Source of the DNA: Xenoacremonium recifei
Taxonomy: Eukaryota; Ascomycota; Sordariomycetes; Hypocreales; Nectriaceae
Direction: 5' to 3'
Assembly (NCBI GenBank): GCA_012184525.1
Contig: WOFQ01000015.1
Coordinates: 496,001 to 560,000, forward strand
Length of the DNA stretch: 64,000 bases
How positions within the stretch are numbered: the first letter of the stretch is position 1; each line of letters begins with the position of its first letter. Below, piece by piece: positions 32,903 to 43,407 of this stretch. Made by a program: the position numbers and the translations under genes. The notes below the pieces were generated by a model. That model was not told the origin of the DNA. It worked only from the letters and a program-made list of their open reading frames with translations, and made no database searches.

Positions 32903-35287
32903 GTTTGCGTCTAATTTTGCATCGAGTTTGGCGTTTAGGGGAAACACCACTGTGACATATTTTTTTTCCGGGGAGGACGTCTCTTTTTATTTCTTGTCCT
33001 TTCTCAGCGAAAACGAAACTCACTGGATGAGCTTCAATGGGGAGCCTTTGGAAAAGTAGCGCCCCTGTCTAGAATTCTAGAGTCTAGAAGAACTAGATAA
33101 TTTGAGAAAATAATACGAATTATCAGACAAGGGCTTTATCTTCATGCATGTTGCGAAAAGTTGTGCATTGATCTCGCAGCAGTCAATTCTCCTTCGGCAA
33201 TTGTGCGTGAGATCTCCGGGAGGGAGCGGGGACTGGGCTGGGTGTATGGCTCCAGGGTTGCCACTCGGAGATGCAACCGGCGGGATCGACGAGGGGAATG
33301 TGAAAAGGGTGTGCATACTTGAGACCTCTGCAAGGCACGAGGGACGACTTCTGCGCGGTGACGTCGTGGCCTTGCATCGGTGGTGAGAGCTGGTGAGTAA
33401 TTCCTCCAGAACCATCTCTCGCGCTCTCGCTTCAGTCCGTCTTCCCGTTGCCAAAGATAGACTTCCGCGGTTGTCAAACCTGTCGAGTCCTGTGATCGTC
33501 AGCCCCCGGAATCCGAATGGCGCCCTAGATCTCCCTTGTCAGGCCAGGCCAGGCCCACCAACCAGGGGGGGGAATGGCGCAGGCGCGGCAATTTCTTGCT
33601 TCAGAGGGAGTCCCGTGCCCAGTGGCCTGTGGCTAGCGACCTTTCTTCCTGGGAGCCCGGCCCTAGGAAGTCCCCGAATATGGGACGACTCGGTTGCGGA
33701 AAATGGGGAGGTGGTTGGAGAATCCTGACCAGTGTGAGCGGCCGGGACGGCGCTGTCGGCTCGCCACTCGGGCAGCGTCAGCCGGGATCCAGGAACGCGT
33801 CGGCTGTCTATGGCGGGAAGTGGTTGCAAACCGCTCTTCTTCTTGTCCATTCAGCAGCTAGGGGAGCGTCATCCCAGGGCCCCAGTGAGACAAGCGATAT
33901 TCCCTAGTGACCTAATCCCAAATCATCCTCCAGTAACTGGCCGATGCTAGCGGACATACAGTAGAGAATCCGGCCCCGCCGTTCCTGCAAAGTGGTGCGT
34001 AGAGGGCTGTAAAGAATACACACTGGCTGGTCTTGTGAAGACATCGACAGATGAGGACTATGGGAAAGACTGCCAATCATAATACATCCATTGTTCGTTC
34101 AATGACTAACCCTACCGCTTGCTAACAAGGGTCAAGCAAGGGCCCATGCAATCAAGCAAGGAATCCATTGAAGCGTCATTGAAGCAGCCACCCCCGCGCC
34201 GCCCCCAATCACGGCCCATCTTGCCACGACAATCGATCTACCGGCATGCGGCTCTTCTCCTGGGGCCCCGGAGTGAGAAAACAAGAGCACAAGGTTGGGC
34301 CAGCGACTGATAAGGAAGCACCACAAGGTTGTTGAGCATGGATCTGTGGCGCCTTATCTCTGGACAGCTGACCTGCTTTCAAGCCACAGGCTGAAGATAG
34401 GCGATAGCCGTATCTTGGTGTTTGGCCTTTTGTTGCCCGGATTGGGCGTTGGTGCAGCAAATTTCGCACAGGCAATTCTTTTTTTACACGATCTCGCGGG
34501 ATTTACCCCCCTCCCTCCAGATTCCTGGGGATGTGCACAGCGAGTATCACCAACCAACCACTCTCAACTCTATTGAAACACGACCATGAGGTCGACTTTG
34601 TTCATTTTCATCCACCAACACGTGTACGACACACGATTATATCCGACCTTGCGATAGGGATTTGGGGATGGAACTTTAGAAGAGGGAATGATCGGGATTG
34701 ATCTCATCTCATTCACAGGCTACGTCAATGAGATTGCAATAGGTTGTGACGTTGAATGTAAAAATAATTTAAATATATGTCATGCTCGATTTTCACAGCG
34801 ACACAACACGAATTAACAATATTCGAAGTCATGGGTTTCGGATATAGGACGTGTGCATTAGATCTCAGTTCGATTCTCCCCCGAAAACATAATTGGTCTG
34901 TTAGCTAGTGTGGATGATGATGCCTTACAAACCCGCGATTGCGTATGGCGTGCTCTGCCCGTCCACCCTATGGTAGAGCCTCGATAAGCTACCAAAGGTC
35001 CTAAAATGGGGGATTCATCGTCTTTTCAATTACCCGAGAGTCTACGGAGATCCGTGGGCGGATTTAAGTGCTGATGATGTGCTTTCCGATGTCAATTACG
35101 ATCGGATGCCCTTCGCGTGGCAGCGAAAGCCGTCAGCCGTTTTCCGGCTCCTTTGTCGCATCAACGACGCTGCCTCGTCCTCGTTCTCATCCTTGCTTAA
35201 ACTTCACCCACCACGCGCAGATCAATAACTCCAGCGATTATTTGTTGCTGTTTATTGGGATTGTGCTTTCACTTTTGCATTAAAAGC
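32903..35287. other. 2.4-kb spacer, no supported gene
   Basis: Only short overlapping frames without motifs. A GC-rich stretch at 33520-33800 gives spurious frames on both strands. Confidence 0.5.
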
Positions 35288-37561
35288 ATGACACTCTCGA
35301 CCGAAAGGCCGGATGGGCCGGTGGACGAGTCAACGGGTCTTCTGACCAGCAAACACGTCGATCAGCGAGATAATTATGGCTCATCAAGTTCTGATGTTGA
35401 GAGCGGAACGGCGGAAGAAACAATACTTTCAGAAGAAAGAACATACAGCAACTCGTTCATCGCCAAAGTTGTGATAGCTCTACTGATTGGTAAGACTTGC
35501 CAAGATCCTTGTGCGCGGATCTCCCGAGGAGAAGACAGATCTCATCGCCATTTAGGAGTCTTCACATCGAACGCCGATGGATCTTTAGTTCTAGCGACGC
35601 ATCCGGTCATCGCTTCTGAGTTCGACAACCTCGGGGATTCTAGCTGGCTGTTTATCAGCTTCATGCTCGCTGGCGCGACAACCCAAGCTCTGGTTTGGCG
35701 AACCCGGGACATACAAACAGTGACTTGATGTAGCTGACAGCTGTGACTAGTACGGAAAGATTAGTGACATTTTTGGCCGCAGATCAATCCTGGTATTGTG
35801 CTATTTCCTGTTTGCAATTGGCTGGTGAGAAGACCGTTTCTCGGATCAAGTGACCTCCTTAATCTAACGAGCTTGCAGTGGACTCGTGTAAGAATCATCG
35901 AATAAATTGCGTCCACTAAAGCTAACATGTCGAAGTGGTATTGGGCAGTCGATGTGGTGTGTGCTCCTTGGGAGAGTCATTTCTGGCTCCGGAGGAGCTG
36001 GAATGACAGTCCTGGCATCTGTCATTATCACTGGTACAGCTACCAGATGCTGACCTGAGAGAAACTGCTGACAAGTTCCCAGATCTGGCTCCTCTTCGTG
36101 ATGTGGCATCCTGGCAGGCTTACATGAATGTGATTGCTACTGTTGGTCGAAGCCTAGGCGGCCCGCTTGGCGGCTGGTTGGCAGATACCATTGGATGGCG
36201 GTGGTGAGTATTACCGGACTCACCCATTCATCCTGCTCATGACAACTCAGGTCCTTCCTCGGTCAAGCTCCTATATTCTTCGCTGCAATACCCCTTTGTT
36301 GGTGCTTGCTGCCATCCTCTTCAAGTGACCACAATGGACACAAGGGCCCTTCGTATATCGACCGTTTCAAGCGAATTGATGGCCTTGGGGCTGTTCTACT
36401 GGGAAGCGGGATTTTATCCCTGATGCTACCCCTTGAGGTTGGTGGCCAGAAAATCCCTTGGACGCATCCTTTGATCTTCGTGCTTTTTGGGATTGGGACT
36501 CTCTGCATTGCCCTATTTATCCTCGCGGAATCACGCTGGGCTGTCGAACCCATTCTGCTCCTTCGTCTCTTTCAACGGAAGAACGTTACCCTGTCATTCA
36601 TCATCATGACCTTCCAATCTGCGGCACAACTTGGGGTCAGTAAATTCTCATTCTTTGACGGTATCTTGAAGAGTTGTTACTAAATCGGAACAAAGATGAT
36701 GTTCAACGTGCCGCTCTACTTCCAGGTCACGCAAAATGCTTCAAGTACCGTAGCTGGCGCACATTTGTTTCCAGCAGTGATTGGAAACACAATCGGTGGT
36801 ATATTGTCCGGTTTAATAATCAAGAGGTAAGAAGAGGGAATCTTGGTTGGAGAGATTCTACATCGTAAGCTTACTTAACTAGGACCGGACGCTATAAAAA
36901 CCTCCTCATTCTTGCAGCGCTATTCTCTATCTCATGCTATACGCTCATGCTACTTAGATGGAATGGAAAAACTGGCTTGGCGGAGTCGCTCTACGTATTT
37001 CCTGGGTAAGTGGTTCGCATCTTCAATCAGGAGAATTATAGTGGCTAACCGGCTTAGGGGCCTTGGTACGGGAATGTCCCAGAGTGCGGTGTTCATCGCT
37101 CTTCAGGCATCAATATTGCCACAAGACAAAGCCCCTGCGGCTTCCGCTCTTTTTCTATGCTTCCCGGTGGGCGCCATCATCGGGATGGTAGGTTCGAGCG
37201 CCATAATGCTAGCTATCACGAAGCGTGTGGTGCGAGAGAGATTATCTGAAAGCGGGATGAGTTCTCATGCTATTTCGGACGTAGGTCAAAAGAAATTAAT
37301 TGCAAATTGGAGAAGAACTGCTGACTCTCTGCGAAAATAGATATTGAGAAGAGCGACTGAAAGTGTCGGATACATCGAGCATGCCCCGCACAGGATTTCC
37401 GCTGTGTTGGTGGAAGGCTATATCAAAGGGATAGAATACAGTCATGGTAAGAACGGGATGAAACTGAAGAAGATAGTTCGTTGACAATATTAGGCCTGTC
37501 GATTGGTTTCTCTGTTGTCGCCCTTTTGGCAGGCATTCTTCTCAGAGAACGAAGAATATAG
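35288..37561 (+). CDS. MFS transporter, multidrug/basic amino-acid (Vba-like) group, 12 exons
   Basis: Exons are 35288-35489, 35556-35692, 35751-35824, 35879-35887, 35936-36033, 36083-36203, 36251-36635, 36696-36826, 36883-37005, 37058-37280, 37341-37446 and 37494-37561. They sum to 558 codons with every phase consistent. Landmarks are FTSNADGSLVLATHPVIASE in TM1, the loop motif YGKISDIFGRRS, GRVISGSGGAGMTVLAS, WRWSFLGQAPIFF, FNVPLYFQVTQ and GTGMSQSAVFIALQAS. Relatives such as yeast Vba proteins move basic amino acids into the vacuole, while other members export drugs, so the substrate is unknown. Exon 4 is only 9 nt, and the gene has far more introns than its neighbours. Confidence 0.88.
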
Positions 37562-38192
37562 TCAGGATTCTCAGACGATGAGGGACAGGAAAAGACGAAC
37601 ACTCCTCACTTGGGAACCTGAAAGAAATAATTAGAGTTTCTATAGAGCAAAGATTATAACAAGAGCCGATGTGGCTATTTTTGAGAGCAAATTGTAGGAA
37701 ATTTTTGGCTTTCCAGCATTAACATGATCTTTCACAGCACATCTCACGGCTCATCCAATCGCTTCTCATCTGTAATGGGGGGCATTAAATGGGGTACGGC
37801 TAGATCATCTTCATTTTTTTCAGTGGCAGGACAGCTGTCGCTCATCAAGCGCTGTGTGTTCCAAGTTGGCTCTGGCATCAGACTATTTCGAGGACCGACC
37901 GCAGGTTTTGGGAAAGACTCAGCGATAGCGCGGGCTCGGGGTTATCCGTCGCCTCAGGAACTGCAAGTCATGATTACTCTGGCGGTCCTCGCAGAATAAA
38001 ATATGGAAAGCACATGGTTTCGCACAGCAGCAGCATTTATTGGATCAGTGACTCGTTGTTACGAAATAATTATGTCTGATCTAAGTACCCAAAACAGAAA
38101 ACCAACAACCCATCTTCGCCATCATTGCCATCACACCAATACCCACGCGGACACTGAACTTTTGGGGACCATCGAGGATCAAGGGACAATCC
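37562..38192. other. Convergent spacer, no gene
   Basis: 630 bp between the 3' ends of the MFS and Hsp70-like genes. Two short frames have no recognisable content. Confidence 0.5.
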
Positions 38193-40539
38193 TCATTCGC
38201 TTGCATGCGCTGCTGTCGTTGGCTCGTCGCTAGGTAAACCAAGAATCTGCAAGCGACTCAGCTGCGCTGTATTGTCCTCCGTTCCTGTGCAGGTCGTTAG
38301 TCTGGAATGGGGCATAACTTGCAAACGAAACACCCTTACGACAAACAATGCGGCAATCAGCCATGCCTATGTGAAGCTCAACGGCATAGTGGACTTGGAG
38401 GTAGTGTCTATCCCTCAAGACGTTCTTATACCACTCCTTATGTTTGGACCGAAAGTCGTTGTCGCTGAGAAATGACAGATCAACTGTCAGCTTGTTGGTA
38501 AAGTGTCGTGTGGCTAGAACGATCGTTAGCACAGGGAATTCGATGTGAGATGAGTCGATGGCGTGTGGTCGTACATTTATCGGGGAACGGGGAGGGATCT
38601 CGGTCTAACGACTTCGAGCTCACAGCGGCGATCTGCGGAGGTGGTCGAGGGGTTGACGATGGCCGTCTGGGTGCACCGAATCTGGCAGCTTTGGGGGAGC
38701 TGGTCCCCCTGTGATCCTGGTTAGTGTTGACTCGGGATGATACAGCCAGCGCTCGTAACTCACAGTCTTGATCAGCCAGTCGATCACAGTGTACCACTCT
38801 TTCCCATATTCATCTCGAATAGTGGGTTGGCCGCTGCGGCGCGCCTTCTTGACTAGACTGGACCATCTATCACTTTCGTGAAGCATGGATTTCCAGATGT
38901 CAAACAAGGCAGAGTGGGCTGGGATCTGCCGGAGGATGCCGATTGATGCTCGGCTGCACCGTTGCTCGATGACTGTCGGGTTGGTCACGGCATGGTGGAT
39001 CAAACCATAACAAACAGCCAGCCGTGGCGATTCTGCCAGGATGACTCTGGTTCCTCGAAGCCAGGAGTGTTGGCCGCTGGCACAGTGCTCTCGGAGTTTC
39101 TGCTGGACATATGGAGACGAGCCCAAACCGCCGGCCAGGATGATGGCGTCCTAGAATGAGGGTGTGAGTGAAGCTCGAGTCAAAGGATATTGGGTAACCG
39201 ACCAGCTGGAAACTGTTTTTCTCGTAGCTCTGAGACACCTTATCCACAGAATCGAAGATAAGTCCCTTCATTTTGACCAGCTGTTGATCAAAAAACCCCT
39301 CCAATTCAGCCCTAAGATCATATTAACGACCGTGTACCCCCTCAAGTTGCATTCCATCACCTACTTCGAAACACTTATCCATGCGTTGGGTGCCTGCCGA
39401 AGCAAACCTTTGATGGAAACTCGGAGATCAGCGGATCTACTCCCACCCACTTTCAATTTGGCGGTCTGGAAAATGTCGCTCTGGGCGATTGCGTGTGCGG
39501 CGTCTTCCACTGAACAGTGAAGCGCCTCCTTGTGAGGTAACAGGCGGGGCTTGATGGCAGTCTGGAACTCTTCGTCGATATTCACAGATCCGGCGTCGAT
39601 TCCTTTGTCAATACTCTGTTAGTTTATGAACACTAAATTGGGCTGTGGTGGTAACCTCACCTTGTACGGGATGTAGCTGCGTTGACCTGACCTTCCCACG
39701 TGCATGATCCGTGATGTCAAGAAGACAAACGTCCTGATACTAGTCAGCTTTCGGGGGTCTGCAGAATTCATATCGTGAAGCTCGATTCTTACAGTGGTCG
39801 CCCCTCCAGCGTCCACCACGAGGATACGCTGTCCTGTCTTGGTCAAGGTTAGTAGTCGAGCACAGTCGAGATCGGCAGAATACAGATACCTTAAGGCCGG
39901 TAGGTCTTGATTGGCCGCCGCACAAGATATGCGCAGCAACTGCTTCCGGCTCTGTCATGGTCACGTCGAATGTGTGATTCTGGAGCGTCCCAAAACCGGC
40001 TTGTGAGATGAGAGACCGGAAGGTCTCAGAGACGACGTTCGTCTCCCACGTTGTTGGTATACTAAAAAATACGTGCACCCGCCGGTCATGCCACGACAGG
40101 CCGGACATTGCAGGTGATGGAAAGAAGCCCGGTTTGGACATTTCGATGTATAGTGACTTTAGAAAGTCACGATAGAAACCTGAGGCTTTTTGCCCCGTGG
40201 CGTTTGTCTTACCCAAACTGCGCTTCCAGTTCTCGGCTAGAATCGTGTTATCGTCCCTGACACCCAGCCCCGAAGGGGATGGAATATTGCTCCCCCATTG
40301 GAGCAAGCCTCCATCTGATCGATAGAGAAGTTTGGTCGGTGTCTTGATCAGGGCCGCCGAATTCGACTTGGGCCACTTTATGGCTTTGGTTATGCTGGTG
40401 GAACTTTCCCAATAGATGACTCCGGTTGCTGAAGAGACACGACTTAGCTCACCCGGAACCAAAAGTGCAACACCGGGGAGATGGACCTATACTTACATGT
40501 CATTCCGACATCAATGGCTACAATCAAATCAGCAGCCAT
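38193..40539 (-). CDS. Hsp70-like (HSPA12/actin-fold) ATPase
   Basis: The best model has nine exons: 40539-40497, 40428-39890, 39837-39793, 39733-39661, 39602-39365, 39311-39203, 39150-38764, 38604-38340 and 38284-38193, giving 596 residues with consistent phases. The 5' end of exon 8 is the least certain. The actin-type ATPase motifs are phosphate-1 AIDVGMTSTGV, TEPEAVAAHIL, phosphate-2 ILVVDAGGATTDVCLLDIT and the adenosine motif IILAGGLGSSPYVQQKL. The C-terminus (TVDLSFLSDNDFR, LQVHYAVELHIGMADCRI) replaces the substrate-binding domain of true Hsp70. These proteins are very numerous in filamentous fungi and their clients are unknown. Confidence 0.85.
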
Positions 40540-41141
40540 GATGGCGATAATTGGAAGGATACAGAGAGGAGAAGGATTGAAGAGGGGAAAAACACAAAGT
40601 GTGTGTGGAAGGGTAAACGAGTTGGCAGCACCGTCTTGGAAAGATCAAGAGCCTCGAGGGACGCCTTGCCAAATTCAGGAATCCCCGTGGATACGTATCA
40701 TCTCAGGGGATGTACTCTGAGACCCCTGGCCCGTGACGTGTGGGAGACGGGAAGCCACCTCAAGATCCCGTGAGTCCAGTCCCGGAGCCAGAGTCAACGG
40801 ACCACCAATTGCAATGGTTAAACACACGCCCCATTATCCCTGACCAGTCACTCGCAGGGGCCGTGCAGCCTGGCGCGGCTAGGCGCGCGCAGACCATCCC
40901 GCAACATGGGGATTTGACGGCCGCACAGTGCACACTGCCTTGACCACGGAAAATGCCAGCGTAGTATAGGGCGCTCGAAGTGTCCACGTGAGCATGTGCA
41001 GGTAGGAGAAGGACAAAGAAACCTGACATAGGAACCCGCTAGGAGGGCACCTCTCCAGTCGGCTCCCTCGACATGTTCTGACTTCTCATCCCCTCAACAT
41101 CTTCTGCCGTCGGTCTCCTCGCTGCACCATACCCCATCATC
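40540..41141. other. Divergent spacer
   Basis: 600 bp between the Hsp70-like gene and the membrane-anchored protein gene, which it separates as a shared promoter region. No gene is visible. Confidence 0.5.
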
Positions 41142-42338
41142 ATGGAGTCTTCCACGGCTGCCCCCCTCGGCTTTAGCTCTTTGTCGGGCTTGGACTGCGC
41201 GCCACATCGTCGTGAGAGTCTGACCACGGCTCAAGCAATCGGAATCGGGGTTGCTGTTGGCTTTGTCGGTGCTTCAGTTCTGTACGCATTTGTTACTTGG
41301 ATCGCCCGGTCTGCCGTGCTCGCCAAAGCCTTCAGTCCTCGCCACAAACCTTCTTCTGCTCAGACCTCTTCGGACCACCCGGCTCCTAATGTCCAACCGG
41401 TCTCGATGCCTCGACTCACGCACATTCAGCATATACCAATCCCTGGCGTCGATCTGGAATCCCTCGATAGTCCCAGGAATATCTATTGGGGGATCGATTG
41501 GCTGCCGTCGGTCTATAACTGGGGATATGTTTTCTTCGATTATCTAGGCTGTATTGGATACTCAGGCCCACCTCGGTCAGAGGTCGAACCATTTCTGAAC
41601 GAAGACAAGCTCGTTCGACTGGCTGGTGCGCCAGTAAACGGCGGGACTTGGACAGAACTGATCTCCAATGATGCTACGCGTGCCGCCGCGATTGTGTGCT
41701 TTGTCTCTCAGATCCTCATCGAACGTATACATCCAAGTTGCGACATCGAGAAGACACTTCTACCACTCGATATGATCACCTTCTACAACGAACTGCTCCA
41801 ATGGGATCCTCATTGGTATTACCGTAAGTAACCCCAGGTAGCTACGAGGGCTCAAAGCTAAGGCGTCGAAGGCGAGGCACGGCTGGACCAATATTTGGCA
41901 GCGTGGCGCCAGGTCACAGCTAGGTTCTACCTCGCCAAGTTCGAGATCAACCCCGAACGACGTGTTTGCTCTTGGGGAGAGGGAAACGACCCAAGAAAGG
42001 AGAGAGCCGATTTGCTAATTTCCGAGATTCTTGACGCGCTACCAGTCGAAGTAACGAAGAACCACAATGCGGAAACGGACGAAATCGTGAGAGTCCTGCG
42101 GGGCATCGTCTTGAGAGCTGCGAGCGACGGGATAATTCTGTTGGCACAACCTTCAGAGTGGACATACCATTGGACTCCGAAACGCCCAGGCTTCGTCGTC
42201 ACCCCAGGGATCCAACTGACCTATCGCTCGAACAAGATCAACATGTTTGCCTGTACAGAAGAGGGCTGGCCGTTGAAGGAGTCTGAAGCTGAACCCACTA
42301 CACAAGGCGAGAGCGTTGACGCTGCTGTTGGTGAGTAG
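41142..42338 (+). CDS. Membrane-anchored protein of unknown function
   Basis: Exon 1 is 41142-41823 and ends HWYY(R). Exon 2 runs to 42338. Two in-frame acceptors are possible: 41902 (78-nt intron, leaving room for a GCTAAG branch site) or 41863 (39 nt, giving 385 residues); I favour the longer intron, about 372 residues. A single TM helix near residues 31-53 (AIGIGVAVGFVGASVLYAFV) follows a short N-terminal tail. The rest is a soluble region with conserved-looking blocks (YWGIDWLPSVYNWGYVFFDYLG, LISNDATRAAAIVCFVSQIL, WTYHWTPKRPGF). I do not recognise a family. Homologous layouts, if any, would need a database search. Confidence 0.65.
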
Positions 42339-42948
42339 CTGAGGCCGCACAGTGGACTTGTGACCGGTGTTGGCAAGTCGAAGGAGGGCGATGGGAATCG
42401 TGGTTCAAGGAGGGCAGGCAGGGCACAATGGCTTCTGGGAGGAAGAGTTCAGACGAGATGTTCCGTTCGACTGTAGTTAAATATGTTGCTAATAATTGAT
42501 TTCCCTCTTTTTATGCCCCCAAGAAGGGTCTGGTTGCGCGCGCAGTAAGGCAGACACATCAGTGCCGAGAGGTGCGTCTGAAGTCGCTCGACAGCGGAGA
42601 TGTGAATCTTCGGCATGCGGGAGCTCCAGAGTGAACCCCGATGAAGAAAGTGATGATGTATAAACAATCTAATTCCATTAACCACTCTATATTTAACTCC
42701 TTCTATGGCAAACAACAAAAAGGCAAACTCAGCGACAAAGGGAAGGAAATAGAAACGTCAGAACATCCGGAATCCTCCCCCAATCCTCCCCAATCCCCCA
42801 ACCTGCCCTGGGTGTTCGAGCCCGGCCATTTCTCACTCCGAAGAAGAGGGTCCACGATGGAACGCCTTCAGGTCCCCCACAGAACGGCCCCGAGATTGTT
42901 GGAAGCTGCCGGAGAAGTGACGTGCAAGGCGGTTGCCGCACCCCATCA
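42339..42948. other. Spacer, convergent
   Basis: No gene seen. The frames at 42718-42449 (-) and 43070-42729 (-) have no family content. Confidence 0.4.
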
Positions 42949-43407
42949 TCATGTGTCGCCGAGGTGGGACGTGCCAGTGGTTGCGGCCAGCGCGTACATC
43001 GCACTGATGCATGACAGTAAAGATTTGTGGGATACCTCCAAGGAATCCTTGATTTTGAGGAGCTTGCCATGTTGTAAGGCGACGAACTTGATCCCGTCCG
43101 CGGACCGGGATACAGCAGGTTGTTCTTCGTCCGACTTCGGTAGGTTTTTGCGGAAATCTTTAATCAACCCCCGCAGCCTCCTGATAGTCGACATCGCCCA
43201 CTGACCTAAGCTTGGGTGTTTATCCAAGCAGGATGAGAAAGCTGTTTGGCAGTCAATGGCATGCCTTATGTCCTCCTCGATTTGATCTGAGATTTTTTCG
43301 AGGAACCGAGCCGTCTCCTTGGCCTCATAGACCTCCACACAGAACTTAGCCACTTCGGTCACAATGGCAATGATCTCAGCAACAGGGATCGCCTCCAAAC
43401 CAGACAT
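42949..43407 (-). CDS. Small helical protein, possibly an orphan N-terminal signalling domain
   Basis: A 152-residue frame from the ATG at 43407. It is largely predicted helix: IPVAEIIAIVTEVAKFCVEVY, then ARFLEKISDQIEEDIRHAI and amphipathic segments up to LLSCISAMYALAATTG. The pattern of a hydrophobic first helix followed by long amphipathic helices recalls the N-terminal domains (HeLo-like and related) of fungal NLR-like proteins. No downstream NTPase is present. No certain catalytic motif is visible. It may be a standalone small protein, or exon 1 of a longer gene whose remainder I cannot find. The family link is weak inference. Confidence 0.45.
   Translation of the reverse strand: MSGLEAIPVAEIIAIVTEVAKFCVEVYEAKETARFLEKISDQIEEDIRHAIDCQTAFSSCLDKHPSLGQWAMSTIRRLRGLIKDFRKNLPKSDEEQPAVSRSADGIKFVALQHGKLLKIKDSLEVSHKSLLSCISAMYALAATTGTSHLGDT

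Noticed and set aside
34830..34900. tRNA-like T-arm (AGTTCGATTCTCC)
   Set aside because: The flanking stem bases do not pair, and no matching acceptor, D-arm or anticodon arm could be laid out.
42800..42850. tRNA-like GTTCGAGCCC near 42817
   Set aside because: No cloverleaf on either strand; only the loop-like string matches.
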